Program-made: the position numbers and the translations under genes
Source of the DNA: an uncultured Acidimicrobiales bacterium
Lineage (GTDB): Bacteria; Actinomycetota; Acidimicrobiia; Acidimicrobiales; CADCTF01
Assembly: GCA_902805655.1 (NCBI GenBank)
Contig: CADCTF010000087.1
Coordinates: forward strand, 53,743-117,742
Direction of reading: 5' to 3'
Length of the DNA stretch: 64,000 nt
Notes under the pieces: model-generated
What the model was told of the DNA's origin: nothing
What the model saw: only the letters and a program-made list of their open reading frames with translations
Database searches by the model: none
In this document: piece by piece, positions 8,780 through 16,587 of the stretch
How the letters are laid out: the number at the start of each line of letters is the position of its first letter
Numbering within the stretch: position 1 is the stretch's first letter

Positions 8780-9466
8780 GTGGTCCCTGCCCTGAACGAG
8801 GCCGAGTCGATCCGTGCGGTCGTCGAGGGTGCTCGCTCCGTGCTCGCCGCTCCCGTCGTCGTGGTCGATGACGGCTCCACCGATGCCACCTCCGACCTGG
8901 CGAGGGCCGCAGGCGCCACCGTCCTGCCGTTGCCCTTCAACCTGGGTGTCGGCGGCGCCATCCGCACCGGCATCCACTACGCCGTCGACCATGGCTACCG
9001 GTGCGTCGTACAGCTCGATGGCGACGGCCAGCACGAGCCCAGCGAGGCCAAGCGGTTGCTCGAGGCACTCGAGCACGAACAGGCGGACATGGTGGTCGGG
9101 TCCCGCTTCGCGGCCGGCTACGCGGTGTCCTGGCACCGCCGCGTCGCGATGCGGTGGCTCAGCTGGCTGGTGTCGCGCCGGCTCGGTACCCGGCTGACCG
9201 ACACCACGAGCGGCTTTCGCGCCATGGGACCCCGCGCCCTCGATCTGTTCGCGCGCGACTACCCGCTCGACTACCTCAGCGACACCGTCGAGGCGCTGCT
9301 CATCGCAGCCGACGCCGGCCTCCGTGTGGTGGAGGTCGACGTGGTCATGCACAACCGCCAGGGCGGTAGGCCCTCGGCGAACCGGTTGTCGAGCGCGTTC
9401 CACCTGACCCGCTTGTTGCTGGTGATCTTCCTGCACAGCCTCCGTCGCCGTTCCGGGCCGGCGTGA
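8780..9466 (+). CDS. Polyprenyl-phosphate-type GT2 glycosyltransferase
   Basis: 228 residues from the GTG at 8780, which gives MVPALNEAESI. The family (dolichyl/polyprenyl-phosphate mannosyl- or glucosyltransferases) shows VVDDGSTDAT, PFNLGVGGAIRTG, QLDGDGQHEP (catalytic DxD region) and DTTSGFRAM, all present. The preceding in-frame codons CTG CTC GTC would complete the first beta strand (LLVVVPALNE), so the true start may lie upstream, yet there is no ATG, GTG or TTG there; see the finding on an ATC codon at 8759. It is coupled to a DUF2304-like membrane protein, a very common pairing. It probably makes a lipid-phosphate-linked sugar donor. Confidence 0.86.
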   Translation: MVPALNEAESIRAVVEGARSVLAAPVVVVDDGSTDATSDLARAAGATVLPLPFNLGVGGAIRTGIHYAVDHGYRCVVQLDGDGQHEPSEAKRLLEALEHEQADMVVGSRFAAGYAVSWHRRVAMRWLSWLVSRRLGTRLTDTTSGFRAMGPRALDLFARDYPLDYLSDTVEALLIAADAGLRVVEVDVVMHNRQGGRPSANRLSSAFHLTRLLLVIFLHSLRRRSGPA

Positions 9467-9858
9467 TGGAGGGGCGCCTCGAGATCGTCATCGTCATGCT
9501 CACCCTCGTGAGCCTCGCCTTCATCCTCGAGCTCGTGCGGCGTCGTCAGCTCCGGGAGAAGTACGCCCTCCTCTGGCTGGCCGTGGGGGCCGTCGCCGTC
9601 GTCCTGGTGCTGGCGCGGCCGGTGCTCGACCGGCTCTCCTTGTTCCTCGGCATCACCTACGGGCCGACGACGCTGTTCCTCTTCGCCATCCTGTTCTTGC
9701 TGGCCATCGTCGGACACCTCTCGTGGGAGGTGTCCCGCCTGGAGGGGGAGACCCGCCACTTGGCCGAGGAGATCGCGCTGTTGAAGGCACGCCCACCGAC
9801 GAACGAGCCTTCGGAAGACGACGCACCGGGCCGGCCCCACGCCGCTCCCGAGCGCTAG
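9463..9858 (+). CDS. Small DUF2304-like membrane protein
   Basis: 131 residues; the start is a GTG at 9463 or the immediately following ATG at 9466, overlapping the upstream stop. It has a first membrane helix (IVIVMLTLVSLAFILEL), a short basic loop (VRRRQLREKYALLW) and two further hydrophobic segments (AVGAVAVVLVLA, TLFLFAILFLLAIVGHL), then a charged helical tail (SRLEGETRHLAEEIALL). The REKYALLW loop and overall layout match the DUF2304 family, whose genes typically sit next to polyprenyl-phosphate GT2 genes. Its biochemical role is not established; a membrane partner of the GT2 enzyme is the natural inference. Confidence 0.78.
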   Translation: MMEGRLEIVIVMLTLVSLAFILELVRRRQLREKYALLWLAVGAVAVVLVLARPVLDRLSLFLGITYGPTTLFLFAILFLLAIVGHLSWEVSRLEGETRHLAEEIALLKARPPTNEPSEDDAPGRPHAAPER

Positions 9859-9888
9859 CGGAGCTGTCGAAGGCAACCCGGCCGGGCA

Positions 9889-12800
9889 TCACAGACGAAG
9901 GCCGACCAACCGCAAGAGCTTGCGCACCGCCCGCACGGCTGCGCTTCCGTTCAGCGCTGCGACTCGCCGGCTGAGCAGGTCGCGCTCTGTCTGGGCCTCG
10001 TGCAGCCCCCGCTCCAGCGCGTCTATGAGCCGAGCTCGCTCCTGCAGGAGGACCTCGGCGGCGTCGACTCGCTCACGCCAGCTCTGCTGGGAGGGTTCTG
10101 TGGGTTCCGGCGAGGCCATGGCGCGAGGCAGGGAGCCGCCGAGGTGAGCTGCCTTCCAGGACCACGGTGCCCGCACCACCCGGCCGACGAGCTGGCCTGA
10201 GCCGGCGCTACGGATGCCTGCGGCCAGCATGAGGCTGGCCGCCTGCGCCGCTGACAGGCGAGCAGGATCTGCGAGCAAGGCGCGCAGCGCGTCCACCACC
10301 CGGCCCGGGCGGGCCACCGACACGCCGCAACCATGGGCCTCCACGAGTGGGGCAGCCGGGTCCTCCGCAGTCACGACGAGCGCCGCCCCGGCCGCGACCG
10401 CATCCAGGGCCCACGTGGAGGAACCCAGCCGGGGGCCCGCGGCGATGCCCGTCGGCCGTACGACGATGGCCCCACTGACGAGCGGAGCGTCCGACGGGTC
10501 GGCCGTCGAGGTGCACACGACCTGCACGCCTGCCGCCCTCAGCTGCGGAACCTCGGCCAGCAGCTCCTGCGCCGCTCCGGAGTCGTCGCCGACACCCCTC
10601 AGGTCGAACACGACCACGGGCCGGGTCGAGGCCGGCTCGTCCCCGAGGTTGGGAGCCGGTGCCGTGTAGACCGTGTCGATCAGCCGCCGGAGCGAGCCGT
10701 CCGCTCGCTGCTCCTGCGGGAGCGGACGCCCGATGGCCGCGAGGTGGCCGAGCCAATGATCCCGCTGCGCCTCGCTGCCGACGAGGAAGGCGTCGCCGCG
10801 TCGCAGGACGAGGTGATCGGTCGAACCGGCAAGGGACGCCTCCCTCAGGTCCACCACGAGCGCGGCATCGGCAGTCGCGAGAGCGGGGCACTCCCCCAGG
10901 GTCCTTGCCGGGACCACCACCACGTCCGCGTCCTCGGCCAGCCGGCGAAGGTGGTCGGCCGTCTCCCAGAGCACCACCTTCACGCCGTCCGGTGCACGGT
11001 CGAGCGGCTCGCGAGCAGCAAGGACGACGCTGCCGTCGATTCCTGCCAGTCGAGCCAGCTCGACGCTGTGCCGAACGCGACCGCCGTCCACGACCACCAA
11101 GACGGAGGTCCCTCCGTCGGCTCGAGACGGGGAGCGCTCGAAGGCGGCACTGAGGCGCCGGGCGACCGGGTGGGCGCCGCGATCCCCCGTCGTCCCCGGC
11201 CGTCCGAAGCGCTCGAGGACCGTCTCGTCGCTGACCTGCCGGAGCCAGAGGAGCCCGTCCCGGCTGGAGAGCAAGCTGTCGAGGTCGGCGCCGAGGGCGG
11301 CGATGGCGTCGATGGCCTCTGGCGCCGCCCCGTCGCCAGTCCCCTCCTTGGCGAGGTGAGCCAGCGAGAGCACCTCCGCGCTCAACGCAGCAGCCAGGTT
11401 GGCCGGCTCGAGGTTCTTCACCAGCATGCGCAGCAGGTTGCGGGTCCAGTGGGGTGCCGTCAGGTCGTCACGGTGGTCGGCTTGCGCGCGGTGCACCACG
11501 GCGTCGCCGCGGGCGACTCGATACCCGAGGTTCGTGATCCGCCACCCGAAGTCCACGTCGTCGAGGACGCCTCCGAACGCGCCGTCGAAGCCACCGACGT
11601 CCAGGTACAGCCGGCGCTGCACCAACATGGCACCGGCCGGGGCGTAGAGCACCTCGTCGCCGTCCGCCCGGACGGAGCTCAGCACGGGGCACCCGAGCAG
11701 GGGCTCCAGGTCGGCCGCCACGCACGACGTGCGAGTCGCAGGATCGAACTTGGCCGCGAGGGCTTCGACCAGGTCGGGCCCCACGCGCAGGGTGGGATCG
11801 AGGAGGAGGACGGCCTCTGCGCCCGCTTCGGCCACCCCCCGGTTCAGGCGCAGCACTGGGTCGGTGGACGCCTCCACCACGACCCGCAGACCCGGGTGCT
11901 CGGCGGTGAGGTGATCGGCCGCCGACTCGGTGCTCACCACGACGACCACCTCGAGCGAGTCGGCCGGGTGCGTCTGGTCCCCCAGCTGTTCCAACACGGG
12001 GCTCACGGCCTGCCAGTCGTCGCCGTCGGCGACGAGCACGACCGCCACCCGGAGCGGCTCGGCCGGTGCGGCACCGAGCTGGCTCAGCGTCTGGTGAGCC
12101 CGGTCGAGCACGAGCTCGAGCGACTCCGCGAGCTCCTCGACGTCACCTCCGCGGTCGCGGGCGGCCCGGACCCAGCTGCGCAGCGCCGAACCGGGATCGC
12201 TGAGGTCCTGACCGGCGGGCAGCACCGCCACCAGCTCCCAGCCGAGCGCCGTCAGCTCGGCGACCTGATCGGGCACGTCGGCTTGCTCCTCGACCCACAT
12301 CGGAGCGACCGGTGCCCCGAGCGGGCGGATGACGACGGCCCTGCGATAGCCCGGCAGGCGGGCGTCGCGGGCTCGCAGCAGCTGGTTGCAGGCCGTGTCG
12401 ATCGCCCGGTCGAGGGCGGCCATGCCTCCCGCCACCATGTGCGCCTTCATGAGCATGAGGGTCAACCAGTGGAAGAGCCACCCGTCACCGTGGACCTGAC
12501 GCTCCACCCCGAGCCGGTCCAGGAACGTCTCTAGCTCGGCGAGAGGCGGCAACCCGCCCTCGCGGTGCTCGTCGAGTGGGTCGAGGGTGTGGCCCGTGCG
12601 GCTGACGTAGTAGGCGTTCACCATGGCTTCGCAGGCCGCCGTGCGAGGGTCGGCGAACGGAGCCACGAGCACGACCGGACCTGCGGAAACTCGCACCAGC
12701 TCGGCGACGAACGCCTCTCGGCCGCCTACGGGAAGGTGCTCGTAGACGTCGTGGCTGGCGACGATGTCGAAGCTGGCATCCGGGAAGGGCAACGAGAAGC

Positions 12801-13026
12801 CGGAGCCGATGACATGCGGGTGCATCGCGGGATAGCCCCCGCGGCGGTCGGCGAACAGGTCGAGCGACACGGTGATGTCGTCCGGCAGGAACCCGGTCAG
12901 GGTGCCGTAGGGGTCGCCCACGTCGAGCACACGCACCGGTGCTTCACCGAACCACTGGTCACGCACCCTGCGGAGGTACGAGTACCGCGCGAAGCGGTCG
13001 AAGCTGGTGCTGATCGGGGCTTCCAC
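9889..13026 (-). CDS. Methyltransferase-GT2-GT4-like fusion protein
   Basis: 1045 residues, three modules. Residues 1-220 form a class I methyltransferase (VRVLDVGDPYGTL, IVASHDVYEHLP). Residues about 325-565 form a GT2 domain (RVAVVLVADGDDW, FGGVLDDVDFGWR), with the central DxD region reduced to LLLDPTLRV. Residues about 625-965 resemble a GT4 domain and keep AQRDHWLGHL, a signature shared with two other proteins of the locus, but a convincing E-x7-E motif is lacking, so this part may be inactive. A coiled-coil tail (LLQERARLIDALERGLHEAQ) ends the protein. The GTG start at 13026 is supported by TACTCT six bases upstream. It probably caps or finishes the glycan; this is inference. Confidence 0.82.
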   Translation of the reverse strand: MEAPISTSFDRFARYSYLRRVRDQWFGEAPVRVLDVGDPYGTLTGFLPDDITVSLDLFADRRGGYPAMHPHVIGSGFSLPFPDASFDIVASHDVYEHLPVGGREAFVAELVRVSAGPVVLVAPFADPRTAACEAMVNAYYVSRTGHTLDPLDEHREGGLPPLAELETFLDRLGVERQVHGDGWLFHWLTLMLMKAHMVAGGMAALDRAIDTACNQLLRARDARLPGYRRAVVIRPLGAPVAPMWVEEQADVPDQVAELTALGWELVAVLPAGQDLSDPGSALRSWVRAARDRGGDVEELAESLELVLDRAHQTLSQLGAAPAEPLRVAVVLVADGDDWQAVSPVLEQLGDQTHPADSLEVVVVVSTESAADHLTAEHPGLRVVVEASTDPVLRLNRGVAEAGAEAVLLLDPTLRVGPDLVEALAAKFDPATRTSCVAADLEPLLGCPVLSSVRADGDEVLYAPAGAMLVQRRLYLDVGGFDGAFGGVLDDVDFGWRITNLGYRVARGDAVVHRAQADHRDDLTAPHWTRNLLRMLVKNLEPANLAAALSAEVLSLAHLAKEGTGDGAAPEAIDAIAALGADLDSLLSSRDGLLWLRQVSDETVLERFGRPGTTGDRGAHPVARRLSAAFERSPSRADGGTSVLVVVDGGRVRHSVELARLAGIDGSVVLAAREPLDRAPDGVKVVLWETADHLRRLAEDADVVVVPARTLGECPALATADAALVVDLREASLAGSTDHLVLRRGDAFLVGSEAQRDHWLGHLAAIGRPLPQEQRADGSLRRLIDTVYTAPAPNLGDEPASTRPVVVFDLRGVGDDSGAAQELLAEVPQLRAAGVQVVCTSTADPSDAPLVSGAIVVRPTGIAAGPRLGSSTWALDAVAAGAALVVTAEDPAAPLVEAHGCGVSVARPGRVVDALRALLADPARLSAAQAASLMLAAGIRSAGSGQLVGRVVRAPWSWKAAHLGGSLPRAMASPEPTEPSQQSWRERVDAAEVLLQERARLIDALERGLHEAQTERDLLSRRVAALNGSAAVRAVRKLLRLVGLRL

Positions 13027-13032
13027 GGTCGC

Positions 13033-13038
13033 AGAGTA
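13033..13038 (-). promoter_or_regulatory. Putative leaderless -10 box TACTCT
   Basis: Read leftward, TACTCT is followed by six bases and then the GTG at 13026. This spacing would place the transcription start on the start codon. The gene could therefore be expressed separately from the two upstream leftward glycosyltransferase genes. Confidence 0.5.
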
Positions 13039-13066
13039 ACTGCCGCCAGCGCGCTGACTCCCCTGG

Positions 13067-14116
13067 TCAGAGGAGGCGGCGGGCCACTCGCCAGTACGCA
13101 GCCAGGAGGGCGTCGAAGGGCCGGACGACCGGGGGCAGCGGGTAGTTGCCGGGATCCAGGTTCGCCACGAGGCGCCCAGCCAGGCTCCGGTCCGGCACGG
13201 TGCGCTCTTGCTGGAGCTGCCGCCGGCGAGTCGCTACCAGCCTCCGGTTGCGCAGCAGCCATCCCCAGCCGGCCACCTTCTCGCGTCCCCAGCCGCCGGC
13301 GAGCGCCATCGCGAAGGTCGCTCCCTCGGCCAGGAGCAGCGGCAGGAGCAGCACGGCCAGCGTGCGGGCCTGGTACAGGGTCAGCACGAGGAGGAGCCGG
13401 TTCCTCTCCAGGAGGTAGTACTTGCGTGGGTTCCGGCTGAACTCGTACCGGTGACGGACGAGCGCCTCCGGTACGTAGACGACCCGCAGGCCCCGCTGCC
13501 AGCAGCGGATGCTGAGCTCGGTGTCCTCCAGGTACGCGAAGTAGTCGTCGAGGAAGCCGCCGAGTTCGTCCCAGAGGGCACGACGCATCACCATGGCCGC
13601 ACCGCTTGCTCCCACCACCTCCGTCTCGACCAGGTGGTCGGCGACCGGCTCCCTGAAGCCGCCGGACCAACCGAAGCCCAGGAAGTGGACGTCGCTGCCG
13701 CGGGAGTTCAGCAGGGATGGCTCGTCCGCCAGGGTGACGCACGCCGAAGCCACGCCGATGTCCGGGCGCTGAGCGGCCCGGGCCAGCGCCGCCATCGCGG
13801 TCGGCTGGGCGACGGCATCTCCGTTGAGCAGGGCGATGAGGTCCCCGGTGGCCACTGCCGCCCCCGCGTTGCACCCGCCGGCGAAGCCGAGGTTGCGCCC
13901 GGGACGCAGGACTCGAACGCCCGGCGTGCCGTCCAGGCGGTCGACGGCGCCATCCGTCGATCCGTTGTCGACCAGCACCACCTCCACGTCGACGCCGATC
14001 GAGGCCAGGGCCGAGCGCACCGACGCTTCCAGATCCGGCTCGTCGAGGTACGCCAGGATGACGACGCTCAGCCTCGGCGCCGACGGCTCCACGGCGGCGC
14101 CGCCGGGACCCGTCAT
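13067..14116 (-). CDS. GT2 rhamnosyltransferase-like glycosyltransferase
   Basis: 349 residues. It follows the family closely: SVVILAYLDEPDLEASVRSA, LVDNGSTDG, PGRNLGFAGGCNAG, LLNGDAV (DxD position), VVGASGAAMVMRRALWDELG and DDYFAYLEDTELSIRCW. A hydrophobic stretch (TLAVLLLPLLLAEGATFAMAL, about residues 250-270) suggests membrane association, as in many wbbL-like enzymes. The ATG at 14116 is 4 bases after the stop of the upstream fusion gene, so the two are in one operon. A rhamnose-type donor is plausible because rmlA, rmlB and rmlD are in the window, but the sugar is not provable here. Confidence 0.9.
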   Translation of the reverse strand: MTGPGGAAVEPSAPRLSVVILAYLDEPDLEASVRSALASIGVDVEVVLVDNGSTDGAVDRLDGTPGVRVLRPGRNLGFAGGCNAGAAVATGDLIALLNGDAVAQPTAMAALARAAQRPDIGVASACVTLADEPSLLNSRGSDVHFLGFGWSGGFREPVADHLVETEVVGASGAAMVMRRALWDELGGFLDDYFAYLEDTELSIRCWQRGLRVVYVPEALVRHRYEFSRNPRKYYLLERNRLLLVLTLYQARTLAVLLLPLLLAEGATFAMALAGGWGREKVAGWGWLLRNRRLVATRRRQLQQERTVPDRSLAGRLVANLDPGNYPLPPVVRPFDALLAAYWRVARRLL

Positions 14117-14120
14117 GGGT

Positions 14121-16538
14121 TCAGGACCGGCCGGCGAGGGAGTGCCTCACGCGCGAGGCGAGCTTCGCGGCCAGCTTGGGCACTCCACCCTCGCGGAGGT
14201 GCCGAGCGGCGATGGCGACATCCTCCCGAACCCCTCGGCCGCCCGAGCGCGCTGAGGTGCTCGGCCGAGCGAGCACCTCGGGCGAGAAGCCGTCATCCGT
14301 GCGGCTCCGGTGGTGCGGATCCACCAGGTCCGGGGCCCGTCGAGGGGTGCGGCAGAACTCCACGAGTGGTTGCAGCACGGTTTCCCACACGAAGCGCGGT
14401 CGCACCACCGCGAGGTTCTTCCGGCACATCGCCGCCAGCTCGGCGTCGTCGAGCATCCGGTAGAGCGCCTGCTCGAGGGCCTCGACGTCGGCGGCCGGCA
14501 CCGTGAGCCCGAGGTGCTCCATGTCGATCAGCTCGGCGAAGGAGTCGCCGGTGGTGGCGACGATCGGTAGACCGGCCCACAGGTAGTCGAGGATGCGGGT
14601 TCGGAAGGAGAAGGCCGTCTCGATGTGGTCCTGGTGCGTGCTCACCCCGACGTCCGCCTCCAGCAGGTACCTCTGCCGCTCGGCGTACGGGACCCAGCCC
14701 TCGTTGAAGAACGCATGGGTGCCAGTCAGGCCCAGCTCGTCGGACAGCCGCCGGGCCTCGATCGACATCCGCATCTCGTGCACGAGAGGGTTCGGGTGCT
14801 TCAGGCCGAGGAAGACGAGGCGCACCTGCGGCCGGCGGAGGCGGAGGCGGTCCACCGCCCGGAGCAGGGTGAGCGGGTCGAACCAGTTGTAGATCCCGCC
14901 GCCCCACAGGATGATCTCGTCCCCCTGCTCGATGCCGGGGATGACACCCCGCATGGCGGGCTCGTCGTGCACGGGCGGCGCCTCCGGCAACCCGAACGGC
15001 ACGATGCCGATGAGCGACTCGAGGTTCTCGTCGTCGTCGTAGGTCATGGGGTTGATCCGACCGACGCCCGAGAGCTGCCCGAGCCAGAAGTCCCGCTGCT
15101 TGGGGCTGGCGCAGATGAAGTAGTCGCCCCGTTCCAGCTGTTCGTTGAGCACGTCGGTCGCACCCTGCACGGTCATCCGCCGGGTCGCGGGGTCCTCCGC
15201 CCGGGCCAGCTCCAGCTGTTCCAGGTGCAAGGGGTCGTAGAGGTCGACCACGACCACCTTGCGGGTCCGTTGGAGGAACGGGTGGATGCGGAGGACGAAG
15301 CCCTGCACGACCACGACGTCACACCACGCCTCGAGGCGGCGCAGGGCGGCCTCGTCGACGGACGAGACCTCGAAGTCGGGCGAGGTGAGCTCGCACAGGT
15401 CCGCGGTCGTCGCCACGTGGACGTCGTGCTCGGCCGACAGGGCGGAGGCGATCTGCCACACGCGGATGGCCGGACCAGCCATCCGCTCCGCCAGCACGTC
15501 GACCGTGAGCACGAGCACCCGCCGTCGACGGCCGAACAGGGCGGTCGCACCGAGGGCGGCGGTGACGGCCTGCTCCGCATCCCCCAGCGGGCCGACGGGC
15601 TCGTCCAGCGGGTGGAAGAGTGCCGTCAGCTCGTGATCCCCCCGGAGCCGGGCCGCCTGGAGGGCGGCACGTGCAGGGCCCAGTCGGGGCAGGGCCGACA
15701 CGAGGTCGGCGGAGGCCGCGGCCGCCGCCGACCTCGCGCCTGCACCTGCCTCGTCAGCCGATCGCGCCGCCATGGCCATGGCGCCCGCGAGGGCTACCGC
15801 CAGGCGGGCCTCCTCGTAGTGCCGGTAGACGTTCCGCAACGCGTTCCGCTCCTCTAGGAAGCGGCGGCGGTCGGGCTCGACGGCCGGCCCGCGCACCCTG
15901 CTGATCTCGACGTCGACGCCGAGCACACGGTGGCCGAGGAGGTTGCACCGCCAACCCAGGTCGACGTCCTCGCCGAAGCGGTCGAGCTCCTCGTCGAAGC
16001 CGCCCAGCGCACGGAACGCCTCCGATCGCACGACCATGGCCTCGCTGGGCGGGCAGAGGACGGCTCCCTCGGCCACGCCACGCGGCGCAGCGCGGTGCAC
16101 CTGGTGGCCCGTGTAGTCAGGTGACGGAAACCGCCGCCCCCGGAAGCGTGGCGAGACGATGGTGACGGCCGGGTCGGCATCGAGCTCGGCCCCGGAGCGG
16201 ACCAGCCAGTCGGCAGCCGGACGGGTCGCCACGTCCAGGAAGGCGACGTACTCGCTGGTGGCGCTCCAGGCGCCGCGGTTCCGGCCCGCGGCGAGGCCCA
16301 TCCCGGCGAACCCGGCCACCACCTGGACGTCCGAGTGCCCGGCCCAGGCCCGAGGTCCGCGCTCGGACCCGGCATCGACGACGATCGTGCTCACGGCAGC
16401 CCCACCGCGGTCCTGGTGGGCCACAGTGGCAAGGGTCTCTCCGACCACCGGCTCGTCGTCGGTGTGGACGAGCACGACGGTGATCGCGCTCGAGGCCGAC
16501 ATCCGGGACATGGAGGACATAGGCCGACATGATGCCAC
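14121..16538 (-). CDS. GT2-GT4 bifunctional glycosyltransferase
   Basis: Up to 805 residues. Residues about 18-250 are GT2-like (ITVVLVHTDDEP, FAGMGLAAGRNRGA, EAMVVRSEAFRALGGFDEEL, RFGEDVDLGWRCN). From about 345 a GT4-type domain follows (GPAIRVWQIASALSAEHDVH, SPKQRDFWLGQL, VPFGLPEAPP, GGIYNWFDPLTLLRAVDRL, ADVGVSTHQDHIETAFSFRT). The GT4 half is homologous to the whole protein encoded at 21,164-22,513. The start is uncertain: GTG 16538 or ATG 16520, 16511 or 16502 are in frame, and the last three leave less non-GT sequence at the N-terminus. Heads a leftward three-gene operon; divergent from 16588 with about 50-85 bases between. Confidence 0.86.
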   Translation of the reverse strand: MASCRPMSSMSRMSASSAITVVLVHTDDEPVVGETLATVAHQDRGGAAVSTIVVDAGSERGPRAWAGHSDVQVVAGFAGMGLAAGRNRGAWSATSEYVAFLDVATRPAADWLVRSGAELDADPAVTIVSPRFRGRRFPSPDYTGHQVHRAAPRGVAEGAVLCPPSEAMVVRSEAFRALGGFDEELDRFGEDVDLGWRCNLLGHRVLGVDVEISRVRGPAVEPDRRRFLEERNALRNVYRHYEEARLAVALAGAMAMAARSADEAGAGARSAAAAASADLVSALPRLGPARAALQAARLRGDHELTALFHPLDEPVGPLGDAEQAVTAALGATALFGRRRRVLVLTVDVLAERMAGPAIRVWQIASALSAEHDVHVATTADLCELTSPDFEVSSVDEAALRRLEAWCDVVVVQGFVLRIHPFLQRTRKVVVVDLYDPLHLEQLELARAEDPATRRMTVQGATDVLNEQLERGDYFICASPKQRDFWLGQLSGVGRINPMTYDDDENLESLIGIVPFGLPEAPPVHDEPAMRGVIPGIEQGDEIILWGGGIYNWFDPLTLLRAVDRLRLRRPQVRLVFLGLKHPNPLVHEMRMSIEARRLSDELGLTGTHAFFNEGWVPYAERQRYLLEADVGVSTHQDHIETAFSFRTRILDYLWAGLPIVATTGDSFAELIDMEHLGLTVPAADVEALEQALYRMLDDAELAAMCRKNLAVVRPRFVWETVLQPLVEFCRTPRRAPDLVDPHHRSRTDDGFSPEVLARPSTSARSGGRGVREDVAIAARHLREGGVPKLAAKLASRVRHSLAGRS

Positions 16539-16570
16539 CGGCCCCCGGCGGCGCCGACCACCCGCGCCGC

Positions 16571-16576
16571 TACCAT
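16571..16576 (+). promoter_or_regulatory. Putative -10 box TACCAT
   Basis: TACCAT ends 11 bases before the ATG at 16588, the same spacing as TAACGT before 2931 and TATCGT before 31810. This would give a leader of only about 4-5 bases. Confidence 0.4.
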
Positions 16577-16587
16577 CTCGACCCGCG

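Noticed and set aside
10333..12534. 733-codon open frame opposite the methyltransferase-GT fusion gene
   Set aside because: It has no recognisable domain, is heavy in His, Arg and Gln, and lies wholly antisense to a protein with clear motifs.
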